NCBI RefSeq assembly: GCF_028598745.1
Contig: NZ_JAQRFK010000020.1
Location: forward strand, 1 to 53,129
Length of the DNA: 53,129 bases
Direction: 5' to 3'
DNA from: Xenorhabdus sp. IM139775
GTDB taxonomy: Bacteria > Pseudomonadota > Gammaproteobacteria > Enterobacterales > Enterobacteriaceae
Shown: piece after piece, positions 10,101 to 18,290 of the stretch
Layout of the letters: each line of letters begins with the position of its first letter
Numbering within the stretch: position 1 is the first letter of the stretch
Program-made: the position numbers and the translations under genes
The notes under the pieces: model-generated
The model's input: the letters and a program-made list of their open reading frames with translations, nothing else
Databases searched by the model: none
Told to the model about the DNA's origin: nothing

Positions 10101-11676
10101 CAATTTAGAACTCATGCCATCTTCCGGGAAAACAGATAATAACGGGGAAGTAACAGCAACATTGACTAGCCATGTTGATACGCAGGATCTCGTCGTTACG
10201 GCTTCCGTTGATGGTCAATCCGGTGAAGGTGAATCGAAAGAGAAAATTAGTTTTGTCTGGACGGAAATAACTATTGAGAGATCACCAAAAGATCACGATA
10301 TTACTGTTGGCAGCCAGGGAAAATACCAATTAACAGCGACGGTCTGGCGCGAAAAAGATAAAACAGTATATAAAGGACAAGAAATTACATTCAAATGGAC
10401 TAAACCTCAACTTGAAGATGGTACGGAGGCACCTGATACAAATTTATCGCCACCAACGGATATCCCACAATCTGTAAATTCTGGTGATGGTACACTGAAA
10501 GCGGATATAGAAAGTAATAAGGTACAGCAGGTAAAAGCCTGTATTTATATTGATGGCAAAAATCCGGCCTCAGCGGTATGTTCGGGGTTGATGAAATTCG
10601 TTGAACCTCCAGTGGAGTTCGACATTGTCAGTGTTGAAGTGACAGATTTTAATGAAAATAAGCCATTATCGGGTGATGGAATATCGGAATATCATTACAA
10701 AGCGTTAATTGTGAAAAAAGGCACGACAGATCCTGTTGTCAATCATAAATTCGAAGGTGTGAAATGGGTACACAATTATACAGGAAGGATTGAAGCCAAA
10801 AAATTGCCTCTGCCTGAAGCTTATTCACCAACAAATGATGATCCGTTTAAAACAGATAAGGACGGGTTTTTATACGCAACATTGAAGAGTCATGTAGGTG
10901 TTGAAAAAGTTAAGGTTACTTTGACGATACCGAAACCAGATCATACGACAGCTGAGCTTGATGCAGATAAATTCGTGGAATTTAGTCCTGTTCCTCAACC
11001 TGCGGTGTTGTATGTTTATAGGCAGGGTCATGAAAAACAAGTAAATAAGTTCTTTGATAATACGAACGGTAAAGACCACCCACATACTTTTTTTAGTACA
11101 TTACGGGGGGAATTGAGAGATCCTAAAAAACCTTCTGTTTCTTTTGCCGAGGATGAAATCACTTATGGGATAATTGATGTTGACTCACCAATCTATGGAG
11201 ACGGAATGTTAGATTTTGGCGCGGATAATCGCGGCCCTATACAATTTATAACGCCAGGTTCTGCCACAATAACCTCAACCATAAATAAGGAAAGTGGTGA
11301 AATTCAATTATATGAATATAAAATGTCTGCTATCAAAGCGATTAATTTTAGTTCTGGCGAATACAAAACTGTAATTGATGAAATTAGTTGTGATAATAAT
11401 TCTGCTGAAATTGCTGGTTTTTACAATGATCTGTTTTCAGATAAGGAAGCCTCTTCGGCAGATATTTATTCTCTGCATAACGAATTTGGTAATTTATTTG
11501 ATTGGGGGGTGTTTGTTAATGACCCTAGCATGGAAAAAGATAAAGTCACTTTTATAGTAAAAAACACTGATATGAATGAAAATGGTGAATACCGAATTTA
11601 TGATGCTAAGAATAATAAATTCGATAATTATAATGAAGGCGTTATTTTATGTTACACAGCGATAAAAAATAAATAG
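7198..11676 (+). CDS. Inverse autotransporter adhesin (intimin/invasin family) with Ig-like repeats
   Basis: Outer-membrane adhesin of 1492 aa, type Ve secretion. An extended signal peptide ends near ALA (residues 40-42). A linker rich in SELAEQAKSYALSKV (86-100) leads into the inverse-autotransporter beta-barrel (about 115-360), recognisable from SARIYFGLDKKG, LGGRYFYQNWMYGLNTFYD and the closing FGVPLNAQL. The passenger follows: an extended strand region, then about seven Ig-like modules of 100-115 aa with starts near residues 370, 465, 585, 702, 815, 922, 1023 and 1140. Modules share endings such as GELLATLDSS and AEPVS. A distinct C-terminal domain (about 1265-1492) has two late cysteines, as in intimin/invasin tip domains. 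No LysM domain is seen. It is followed by a clear terminator. Receptor unknown. Confidence 0.9.
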   Translation: MSQSIVKILKCSSMSSYTKRSIVFFVLFYTLLIPSTMINALAEGNIITEKSYAHLKKNNDNSKSDTPYVLVNNIQTVSHVLSSSPSELAEQAKSYALSKVNGTVSSEMQKWLSQFGSARIYFGLDKKGTLKNNSLDLLLPFYDSKTDWLFFSQLGYRNKDSRNIVNVGLGGRYFYQNWMYGLNTFYDHDITGKNQRLGLGGEIWGDYIKFSTNAYYHLSSWQESQNFDDYHERAANGYDITGEFFLPAYPNLGAKLTYEQYLGNNVMLFDSDTKQKNPSLATLGLTYTPFPLFKMGMDYKQGESGHTETQFLANLNYKFGVPLNAQLSSDNVSLMRTLAGSRYDLVERNNNIVLEHQKKEKAALIELEPIVGYGHQEIKVNSPVPPDSDIKQIKWVITDKEFHHNNGKLSSESGNSITITLPSYQETHQNDYILNILPESIKRKQVKPIEVHLKVLPFLIDGQVNIVPPELPTANGKKENGYTFDAPVITYDGSPSGTFVKNARIDKVNWSTEPALSEHSGLKFMWNNEPAKTNEKGELTDEKGKLKPNELVSTKPYDKVDVYIQLDGAPRQKIGSVKFSQDKSQYKIKDGKLNVTPDPKIAQVADGIQKYTYTANIIANDGLAVDEVDNVKWSAVGKNSEGKEVKNIPVDGQTGTVKTHEGKLTATLSSKIPLKDVVVTLSIENKASASAEPVSFVPDIKSYRVDNIIIDNKSPLIANDDNTYTYTAYIVDRNGSAVPEGQKISNINWAKNNNTEGLKFTFSNGVDTTGPGGTLTAKLVSTAVVDNIVISLAVENQKAPFLAKPVAFIADTSSYHIDGVLAVDFKGPLTVGDGKFYTFKAVIVDRNKDKVINQPIDAVIWKATDDKGQDVKLRTQETRTNDVGELLATLDSSVPLNGVKVSLAIEHQAAVTAEPVSIKPENIYVACKASGERPVLVTESYTCTAKITDAVDEEVTGKIVNWKVKNNSNLELMPSSGKTDNNGEVTATLTSHVDTQDLVVTASVDGQSGEGESKEKISFVWTEITIERSPKDHDITVGSQGKYQLTATVWREKDKTVYKGQEITFKWTKPQLEDGTEAPDTNLSPPTDIPQSVNSGDGTLKADIESNKVQQVKACIYIDGKNPASAVCSGLMKFVEPPVEFDIVSVEVTDFNENKPLSGDGISEYHYKALIVKKGTTDPVVNHKFEGVKWVHNYTGRIEAKKLPLPEAYSPTNDDPFKTDKDGFLYATLKSHVGVEKVKVTLTIPKPDHTTAELDADKFVEFSPVPQPAVLYVYRQGHEKQVNKFFDNTNGKDHPHTFFSTLRGELRDPKKPSVSFAEDEITYGIIDVDSPIYGDGMLDFGADNRGPIQFITPGSATITSTINKESGEIQLYEYKMSAIKAINFSSGEYKTVIDEISCDNNSAEIAGFYNDLFSDKEASSADIYSLHNEFGNLFDWGVFVNDPSMEKDKVTFIVKNTDMNENGEYRIYDAKNNKFDNYNEGVILCYTAIKNK

Positions 11677-11722
11677 ATAAAAATGAAACGCCTCATATAA
11701 AAATATGTAACACTGAGTGATG

Positions 11723-11752
11723 AAAAAAAGTTATCAGTTGATAACTTTTTTT
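11723..11752 (+). terminator. Intrinsic terminator after the adhesin gene
   Basis: A 14-bp inverted repeat (11723-11736 with 11739-11752) has GTTATCA/TGATAAC in the core, flanked by A7 on one side and T7 on the other. It lies about 47 bases after the adhesin stop and is a strong, potentially bidirectional terminator. It separates the adhesin transcript from the four genes that follow. Confidence 0.85.
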
Positions 11753-11943
11753 CATTGGTTTTTGGATTTTAATATGCTTACTCTACGCGACAGGAACTCA
11801 AATTTATTTTAATCATAATAATGCTGAGTTACTATTGTATTAGTTTAATGTTCCTGATGTGAAAAATAAATTAATATAGTAAATCTGAGTTAACTAAACC
11901 AGCAGTAAGCTATAACTAATGTAAATTAAAACGAGGTGATAAA

Positions 11944-13533
11944 ATGCCAGATAAAAACAATAAAATGGATATTTCAATTCTCCATAATGCCGATTTAGTG
12001 ATCGGCCAATATGTTAGTTTTGTTGTAACATTAAGTTCGGATAAACCTATTATACCAGCAAAAAGTATAATTATAAAAAATGCCAGTAATAATATACAAC
12101 TCGACCAGATTTCTGTTCCACTTGTACTCGGATCTCAGGCACTCACAGCTTACGCACAATTGAGATTTACCGTGCTTAAGGAGGTGAATGGTAACCCTGT
12201 AAAAGATGGTGCTTCCATTACATTCGAAGTCGATACTGATGCTACTGTAGTTTCTGACAAAAGTGGTTTTCAGCCTATAAAATTTGCTGGTACAGCGAAT
12301 GAAATTGATATAAATTCATTGGCGCTTTTTGTTGAGAAGCCTTATCTACAAGTACCGTTAGATGGCAGTCAATCAAAACCTACAGCAATATACACGACTT
12401 TGAGAAATAAAAGTACGCATAAACCCTTGATTGGTACTCCTGTATTTATTACTTCACAACAGAAAGATAAAATAGAACAGTTTGATTTTAAAGATGCTGA
12501 TAATAAAAAACAGATTGTTCCTGAGAAAGTTGGTCCTAGTAAAGGGTTAGTTATTGCTTCGAATAAAGATGGCTTGGTGAAATTTTATCTCTATCCTAGA
12601 CTATCATTAGTGAACGTACTTACTTTATTGACTATTATTCCAGGTAATATAAATGGAGCTATGGCTGTAGCTAAGAATATAATTTATGCGGTTAACTATA
12701 GTAACCCTGGCTATATGAATTCTATAGGTATACCAAGTATTCTTGGTAATACACCTAATGGTTTAATTGCAAATGGAGGAGAGCCAGATTTTCTAACAAT
12801 TATAAACAGTTATCCAGGGGCATCAATAGGGGATGTGGTTATTTTTTTTGTTGAAAATAATTATACCGGTCAGTCTGTAACTATTTTGAATCCAGAAGAA
12901 CAATTCGATAAATACAAAATAAAACTTCCTTATTCTATCTTTAAACAAGGTAAGCCATCTGATTTTTCTTATGCTGCGATTAGTTCAACTGGGGATGTGT
13001 CATATTCTGTGCCAATAAAAGTAACGTATTTAGGTGGTATTCCTTATGAGCCAGAAAAAAAAGTTGAGAGAGATTATAAACTTTGCATAACTCACACCAG
13101 TCTTGGTGTTGGCCCTGATAATATTATACCTCCTGATAATGATGTTAGTCATAGTAGTATAATGAAATATCCTGGTTATAAACATGATGGATTGTTTGTT
13201 GAAATTGTCCGCTCTAATACAAATATTAAAGGGGAATTAAAATCAGTGCCGTTAAATATAACGGAAGTTACCTTAAATATGTATGTGAATGCAGATAACA
13301 AAAGTTTTATTATTTCTTATACTACCCCAATTAGCTTACAAGACATTGGTGGTCAAGGAGGCAATCCAGATTCTATTTTCTTCCATATTCCCTATGATGA
13401 CATAGTTGGTGTGGAATGGAGTGGTAATATTAGTTTCGACTATCAATTTTTTCAAGATGAAACTGTACAATACAGTGCTGTTTGGAGTGGGTTTATTGGG
13501 ACTGTGCCAAATTCATATTCAGATAATAATTAA
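11944..13533 (+). CDS. Signal-less Ig-like multidomain protein, island paralogue A
   Basis: A 529-aa protein of unknown function made almost entirely of beta-strand sequence. No signal peptide or membrane helix is present. Residues about 10-115 form an Ig-like unit (ADLVIGQYVSFVVTLSSD). Residues 120-250 have the invasin/Big_1 layout: DGSQSKPTAIYTTL, then GTPVFIT, then NKDGLVKFYLYP. A third unit near 265-375 has LPYSIF...FSY and an Ile/Val-rich closing strand. The C-terminal domain (about 390-529) ends in FHIPYDDI, ISFDYQFF and AVWSGFIG. It is a paralogue of the next gene over its full length. Its ribosome site, GAGGTGAT at 11933-11940, is unusually strong. Given the neighbours, a role as an extracellular or released binding protein is likely but unproven. 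Confidence 0.75.
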   Translation: MPDKNNKMDISILHNADLVIGQYVSFVVTLSSDKPIIPAKSIIIKNASNNIQLDQISVPLVLGSQALTAYAQLRFTVLKEVNGNPVKDGASITFEVDTDATVVSDKSGFQPIKFAGTANEIDINSLALFVEKPYLQVPLDGSQSKPTAIYTTLRNKSTHKPLIGTPVFITSQQKDKIEQFDFKDADNKKQIVPEKVGPSKGLVIASNKDGLVKFYLYPRLSLVNVLTLLTIIPGNINGAMAVAKNIIYAVNYSNPGYMNSIGIPSILGNTPNGLIANGGEPDFLTIINSYPGASIGDVVIFFVENNYTGQSVTILNPEEQFDKYKIKLPYSIFKQGKPSDFSYAAISSTGDVSYSVPIKVTYLGGIPYEPEKKVERDYKLCITHTSLGVGPDNIIPPDNDVSHSSIMKYPGYKHDGLFVEIVRSNTNIKGELKSVPLNITEVTLNMYVNADNKSFIISYTTPISLQDIGGQGGNPDSIFFHIPYDDIVGVEWSGNISFDYQFFQDETVQYSAVWSGFIGTVPNSYSDNN

Positions 13534-13549
13534 TTGATAAAAAATAGAT

Positions 13550-13572
13550 GAGCGCTGACTATAACAGCGCTC
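13550..13572 (+). terminator. Hairpin between the two paralogues
   Basis: A perfect 8-bp stem (13550-13557 with 13565-13572, arms GAGCGCTG/CAGCGCTC) lies 16 bases after the first paralogue's stop, followed by a TTATATCATATTTTT stretch. It could be a partial terminator or an mRNA-processing hairpin that sets the ratio between the two genes. Confidence 0.6.
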
Positions 13573-13612
13573 TTATATCATATTTTTATAATATAAATGA
13601 GGAAATATCGAT

Positions 13613-15115
13613 ATGTCTGGTGCAATAAAGTTTTCCTTACCTAATAATGGTGATTTGATAATAGGGCAAAGTTTTTTATTCACAGTGACCTTGTTGTCTG
13701 ATAATGGTATAGATAATAACTCCTCTATCATTTTTTATAATAGTAAAAATATTACCGTGCCTTCTGATGCTATTTTCTTAACTTTAGATCAAGATAAAAA
13801 GAAGGCTATGGCAACAGTTACTCTTACCGTGCTTAACTCTATATCTGAAAATGAAGAGATTTATTTTAGCGTAAAAACATCGTTAAGTGGCATTCAGTCG
13901 CAAACATTGCAAAGCACCGCAAAAACAATTGATTTCAGATCATTAGAGTTAGTTGTCGATGATGTTTTTTTGCCAATGCCAATATCATTTAATAATTCTC
14001 AAATAGGGACTATATCAACTAAAGTTCATGCAATTATAAGGGATGAAAGTGGTAGGGTATTATCAGGAGTGCCTGTATTTATAAAGTCAAATGCTATTGG
14101 AGAGTTAGAGGAAGTAATTGTTTATGCTAATGATAAAGAAACAGAAGTTAATGTTCAGAAATTTGGTGACTATGATGGTTTTTTTGTAAATTCAGATGAA
14201 AAAGGAAAAGTAGAGTTTTATATTGCTCCTAGGGAATCATTACCATTGGTCATTGAACTATCTTCTGCAATACCTAATTCAACCGATTTTGTTTTTGCTC
14301 AAAACTCTATTTTTATCGTTGTTGATAATATTAAAGATTATCAGCAACCTTTGGAGGTAATCACAGCTATTGACGGTAATTTAACATCAGAAGGAGAAAG
14401 TAAATTCTGGGTGGATATATCACCGTGCAAAGATTATGAAATTGGTTATTTTTTGTTGTTTTTGGTTAATAAAGAATATAAGTACTACACAAGGATTCTT
14501 GATAAAGATAAAAATAGGCCGTGTTTAATGGAGTTACCCTATTTTATTTTTCAGAAAAATGAATTATCAAAATTATCTTATATTGTCATTCAATCAAATG
14601 GAGATATATTAGCTAAATCCAGCCCTATGGATATCACTTATAGAGGAAGGCCAAATAAACCATGGCAAGATGTTAACAGAGTATATGAACCTTGTCAGGT
14701 TTATACCAGCTTCGATGTGCTTCTGGAACAAGATGATCATATCAATAACCAAAAGATAGCTAATCATAGCCATAACCCGGATGATGCAGGTTTGTTTGTC
14801 AGAATAACAGGAACTAATGATAACAGTGATGCGACTAAAGCAAAACTGGGTTCAGAAATTATTTTAAATTTATATATTAATTCAAAAAACAGAACGATAA
14901 CACAACCTTTTAAACATCGTATTCCATACCAACCAGATGAACCGGGTGGCAAAACAGCAACATTGACGTTTAATATACCTTATAATTTATTGGATAATAA
15001 TTGGGCCTTTCCTTATCATGGTGGGGAGATTTTCTTTGATTACCAAATTGGTGATGATAATGATAGGAATGTGACCTATGGTGGTATTTGGTCTGGGTTT
15101 ATTGTTACACCTTAA
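13613..15115 (+). CDS. Signal-less Ig-like multidomain protein, island paralogue B
   Basis: A 500-aa paralogue of the preceding product. The N-terminal unit GDLIIGQSFLFTVTLLSD matches its counterpart. It is followed by the Big_1-like unit (ISTKVHAIIRDESGRVLSGV, then SDEKGKVEFYIAPR, about 125-225) and the third unit with LPYFIF...LSYIVIQSNGD (about 300-345). The C-terminal domain shows LTFNIPYNLL, EIFFDYQIG and GGIWSGFIVTP. No signal peptide or membrane segment is present. The ATG has a GAGGAA ribosome site and the gene begins 79 bases after its paralogue, so the pair probably arose by tandem duplication. Divergence is considerable, with only short blocks identical, which implies an old duplication or diversifying selection. 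Function unknown. Confidence 0.75.
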   Translation: MSGAIKFSLPNNGDLIIGQSFLFTVTLLSDNGIDNNSSIIFYNSKNITVPSDAIFLTLDQDKKKAMATVTLTVLNSISENEEIYFSVKTSLSGIQSQTLQSTAKTIDFRSLELVVDDVFLPMPISFNNSQIGTISTKVHAIIRDESGRVLSGVPVFIKSNAIGELEEVIVYANDKETEVNVQKFGDYDGFFVNSDEKGKVEFYIAPRESLPLVIELSSAIPNSTDFVFAQNSIFIVVDNIKDYQQPLEVITAIDGNLTSEGESKFWVDISPCKDYEIGYFLLFLVNKEYKYYTRILDKDKNRPCLMELPYFIFQKNELSKLSYIVIQSNGDILAKSSPMDITYRGRPNKPWQDVNRVYEPCQVYTSFDVLLEQDDHINNQKIANHSHNPDDAGLFVRITGTNDNSDATKAKLGSEIILNLYINSKNRTITQPFKHRIPYQPDEPGGKTATLTFNIPYNLLDNNWAFPYHGGEIFFDYQIGDDNDRNVTYGGIWSGFIVTP

Positions 15116-15152
15116 AATGGAAAAATAAATAAAACATCAAAATTATAAGGAC

Positions 15153-15209
15153 TCTTTACTCCTCGCAGTATGAGGAGTAAAGAAGTGAATTAATGTTTTT
15201 AACATTAAT
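15153..15209 (+). other. Two consecutive hairpins between Ig-like genes
   Basis: The first hairpin has a perfect 12-bp stem (15153-15164 with 15172-15183, TCTTTACTCCTC arm) and the second a 9-bp stem (15189-15197 with 15201-15209). Neither has a clean terminator T-run. They lie in the 151-base gap before the third Ig-like gene and may act in mRNA processing. A degenerate copy of the first occurs at 52771-52800. Confidence 0.6.
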
Positions 15210-15266
15210 TATTAATTCACTAAATGAAAAAATATTTTTTGAAATCATTTCTCTAAAAGGTAATTT

Positions 15267-16625
15267 ATGAGCGGAAAAAATAAAAACCCTCTATCAGCAC
15301 CTAAATTACCCCAAGGTGGTTTAGGTAGTGTGGTTAACATGCCCGATATTATGGCAATGGATGTTAAATATATAATAATGCAAGTAGGTAAATATAACGA
15401 GGTGGAGTTGCTGGATAAAATAGAAGGGGAGATCTATGTAAAAGGTAATGAAAATGCTAAAGTGAAAAGTATTCCTTACTATATAACAGCAGATAAATTA
15501 GAACAGGATTTTTACTTTTTATTGTTTTATGTGAAAGATATGAGCATATTTGGAACGTGTGAAGCTAAATATACAGTAACAGATTTAAATAAGAATCAAT
15601 TTTATTCACCAGTGTCAAATATTACAATTATAGGAGATTCTAGCATGGGTAGTTCAGACAATGAGGTCATCTTTCTTGATGAGAAACGTTCAAGATTATC
15701 TTTACAAGAAATTGAACATGAAGGTGGAATTAGAGTTCGTGTTAAATTTAAAGCGTTAGCGCCTTATGATACTTTAGTGATTACAGCTAAAATTTTGGGG
15801 AAAGATAGTTCGGAATTAATGTCTCTGACATCTGATGATATTCTGTTGACTCCCAGTGATATAAATAATGGTTATGCAGATTATACAATAAAAACAAATA
15901 CAGTTAACTTTTTAGAAGCAGAGTCTGTTGTTGCAAGCTTTTCTGTTGCTAATAAACAAATAATATCAAGTTATACTCAGGTTTCCATTTTTAATGATAT
16001 AGATACTGTCAATATTAAAGTACAAACAACCAAAAACATTGGCCCTAGTCCCAGAGATTATCCCGATGTAAAACCTTTTTTAACAGCAGTAATATATACC
16101 GGTTCAAGTAGTAACCCAATCAAAGCTCAATTAACAAATGCTCACTTTGATAATGGTGCTAGTGATGCTGTGGTAGATAACTTAGATGCAAGCGGTGTGG
16201 GTTATCTTCGTATCTATAGTGATGACATTACCAGAAATAGCGTGTTAAGCCTTAACTATGAAGATCCCATTATTGCCTATAAAGTTCCTCTGGATTTTTC
16301 AAATTGGATGGTATCTTCAGGAGAAGAACTCTCTTATACCTATAGTTCTTATGGAGTTGCAGATGGAATTTGTCAATGTTTTCTTCTTATCAGATTCTTA
16401 TCAAAAAAAATCACTGGCATTAAAGTGAGTTTCGATAGTTCTGATATTAAAATTAACGGCGGTAGTAATACGTTAGAAATACTTAATCCTGATAATAGTA
16501 AAATATTAACTTATGAATTGACATCCAATAAAGCTGTTCGAACTAATTTCACTATTAATGTTAATGGTATTTCTATGGGACAGATTCGTAATACTATTGT
16601 TTTTGTCGATCCTCTTACACTTTGA
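15267..16625 (+). CDS. Signal-less Ig-like multidomain protein, third island member
   Basis: A 452-aa beta-rich protein without signal peptide or membrane helix. The first 40 residues are rich in Pro, Gly and Asn (SAPKLPQGGLGSVVNMPDI), suggesting a flexible leader. Two Ig-like modules follow: about 40-130, with IPYYITADKL and SPVSNITIIG, and about 135-250, with TPSDINNGYADYTIK and SSYTQVSI. A Big_1-like unit near 255-340 reads PFLTAVIYTGSS and DASGVGYLRIYSDD. A C-terminal domain (about 345-452) has a CQC motif and ends with a hydrophobic strand. It shares module types with the two paralogues upstream but is not a full-length copy. Stop and next start are 10 bases apart, so it is probably translationally coupled to the following gene. 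Function unknown. Confidence 0.7.
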   Translation: MSGKNKNPLSAPKLPQGGLGSVVNMPDIMAMDVKYIIMQVGKYNEVELLDKIEGEIYVKGNENAKVKSIPYYITADKLEQDFYFLLFYVKDMSIFGTCEAKYTVTDLNKNQFYSPVSNITIIGDSSMGSSDNEVIFLDEKRSRLSLQEIEHEGGIRVRVKFKALAPYDTLVITAKILGKDSSELMSLTSDDILLTPSDINNGYADYTIKTNTVNFLEAESVVASFSVANKQIISSYTQVSIFNDIDTVNIKVQTTKNIGPSPRDYPDVKPFLTAVIYTGSSSNPIKAQLTNAHFDNGASDAVVDNLDASGVGYLRIYSDDITRNSVLSLNYEDPIIAYKVPLDFSNWMVSSGEELSYTYSSYGVADGICQCFLLIRFLSKKITGIKVSFDSSDIKINGGSNTLEILNPDNSKILTYELTSNKAVRTNFTINVNGISMGQIRNTIVFVDPLTL

Positions 16626-16635
16626 GCAGAATAAT

Positions 16636-18225
16636 ATGACTATTTCAGTGAAATTTTTTCAATCTTATGAACTTTTTCAAGGAAGGTCAGCTACTAATAT
16701 TCAGTTTTTAGCTTATGACGAATTTATTGTATTGGGTGAGTTAGAGTTAATTGTTGAATGCTCATTAGGTAGCTTTGTCATTAATGGCCAAGAGACAGAC
16801 CAAAAAAAACTATCTTGTCAGACAGATGGAATAGGGGAAGCCTCTGTTTCTATTGTGGGGCCGGATGTAGGTGGTGATGGTCAGTTGACTGTCTTTCTTC
16901 AGGAAAACGGTAGACAAATTGCTGTGCAGTCCTATCATTTCACAGCGACAGCACATTATACACTTAATTTTAATGTAATTACTGACTATGCAATGGCTGA
17001 TGGTGTGCAGAGTAATAAGGTTAAGGCGATCCTTACAGGAACCGGTTCAGGGGTAAATCTCGCTAAACGTCAGTTGGATTTAAGTGTTACAGGCTCGGCG
17101 TCTTTTGAGAAAGGGAGTCAAGTTCAAGCGATTTCTGTTACTACTGATATATCAGGAAATGCAAGTTTTAAACTTTATGATACCAATAAAGAGGGGGAAA
17201 CGGTAACGTTAACGGGTTTCTTGGATGCCAGCAAAACAGCTCACGCAATCGAACCCATTCATTTTCAGCGTAATCTGGATTGTGAAACTTCTCCTCCTGC
17301 CGATGGGAAATATATCAGAACAATTTTTACCTATTCTATTAATAACCAACAATATCTTTTCCGGCAACGTAAATGTGATCATCTGGTGACTGTGCATAAA
17401 CTGGTATCAGGCGGAAAGATGGGAGAACAAGTATCCACAGGGCAGAAATGGGTAAATTTCTATGATTTAATATTTCCTTTTATTCTTGGGGAAGAGCAAT
17501 ATATTTTCGGATTAGCCAAGGATTTTATTAACACATCAAAAAATACGCCTAAGTCTTATTGGATTATTGTGAAGCTCGATGAGAAAGGAGAAAAAACAGT
17601 TGTAGACAGTGGTTATTGGGATAGCGCCTATGATGTAGGGTTTGCGTATGCAATTGGTAGTAGTCAATTTATTTATCTTCATAGTAAAGATAAAGATAAA
17701 GATAAAAATGAAAGATATCCTTGTATTATCCGGAAAATTTTACCTAATGGAAAAATGGGGGATATAACAGATGAATTTACTTTGGATAGCTTCTACGAAG
17801 CGACATTTTTCTTTTCGATGGAGGAGCAAACATACTTATATGTCCATACAAGTATTGACCGTTCTGCTTATACTTATAAATTAAATGGAGATGGTAGAAT
17901 GGGAGAATTGGTCTCATCCAATACTTGGTCTCATTTTTATTGTCCTCAGTTTACATATTCTATTGGAAAAAAATATTATTTTACAGGCCAAAGTCTTTAC
18001 AATAACCTTTGGTTTATTAGTTATATATATAGTGGAGGCCTTCCTGAAGCCGCAGATGAACAGATAAATTCGTGGGATACTGGTTATCAATATCAAGTTC
18101 CATTTTCGATTGATGGTCATCAATATTTTATTAGGCAGGATCAAAGTAAGAATCATTGGTATATTACGGAACTTTTGAATAATGCTAAGATGGGAAATGA
18201 TACAGATTCTAGTGATAATCCTTAA
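16636..18225 (+). CDS. Ig-like domains plus six-repeat beta-propeller-like protein
   Basis: A 529-aa protein with no signal peptide. Residues 1-100 form an Ig-like unit. Residues about 105-200 are a classic Big_1-type unit (ADGVQSNKVKAILTGTGSG, then TTDISGNASFKLYD). From about 215 to the end there are roughly six repeats of 45-52 residues with the pattern F.YSI...QYLF, W.I..L, GKMG, W..FY. Clear GKMG/GRMG marks occur in repeats 1, 3, 4 and 6. Such W- and F-rich repeats fit blades of a beta-propeller, as in signal-less lectins of related insect pathogens, but this is inference. I reject the upstream ATG 16558, which overlaps the previous gene by 68 bases; ATG 16636 fits coupling. It ends 65 bases before the tRNA genes. 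Confidence 0.75.
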   Translation: MTISVKFFQSYELFQGRSATNIQFLAYDEFIVLGELELIVECSLGSFVINGQETDQKKLSCQTDGIGEASVSIVGPDVGGDGQLTVFLQENGRQIAVQSYHFTATAHYTLNFNVITDYAMADGVQSNKVKAILTGTGSGVNLAKRQLDLSVTGSASFEKGSQVQAISVTTDISGNASFKLYDTNKEGETVTLTGFLDASKTAHAIEPIHFQRNLDCETSPPADGKYIRTIFTYSINNQQYLFRQRKCDHLVTVHKLVSGGKMGEQVSTGQKWVNFYDLIFPFILGEEQYIFGLAKDFINTSKNTPKSYWIIVKLDEKGEKTVVDSGYWDSAYDVGFAYAIGSSQFIYLHSKDKDKDKNERYPCIIRKILPNGKMGDITDEFTLDSFYEATFFFSMEEQTYLYVHTSIDRSAYTYKLNGDGRMGELVSSNTWSHFYCPQFTYSIGKKYYFTGQSLYNNLWFISYIYSGGLPEAADEQINSWDTGYQYQVPFSIDGHQYFIRQDQSKNHWYITELLNNAKMGNDTDSSDNP

Positions 18226-18240
18226 TTTGTATTAAGGTTT
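18220..18240 (+). terminator. Weak terminator after the propeller gene
   Basis: A 7-bp stem (18220-18226 with 18231-18237, CCTTAAT/ATTAAGG, TTGT loop) overlaps the stop codon and is followed by TTTGTATAAAC. It is a short AT-rich hairpin, so only a modest terminator. Confidence 0.4.
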
Positions 18241-18250
18241 GTATAAACAC

Positions 18251-18275
18251 AAAAAATCCCGAACGTTAGTTCAGG
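18251..18275 (-). terminator. Intrinsic terminator of the distal tRNA-Ser gene
   Basis: Read on the minus strand, a 7-bp stem with one G-U pair (18275-18269 with 18264-18258) is followed by ATTTTTT. It lies 15 bases beyond the tRNA 3' end and is a typical tRNA terminator. Confidence 0.75.
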
Positions 18276-18290
18276 CTTTCTCATAAAAAA

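Noticed and set aside
16558-16635. Upstream start giving the propeller protein a hydrophobic N-terminus that resembles a signal peptide
   Set aside because: The 26 codons overlap the end of the previous gene in another frame and have no ribosome site; ATG 16636, ten bases after the upstream stop, is the likelier start. It matters because it would wrongly predict secretion.
1805-18290. Second attachment site (tRNA 3'-end fragment) marking the left edge of the adhesin island
   Set aside because: I looked for a repeat of the tRNA 3' segment to the left of the island and did not see one, and no integrase gene is present; the left boundary stays undefined.
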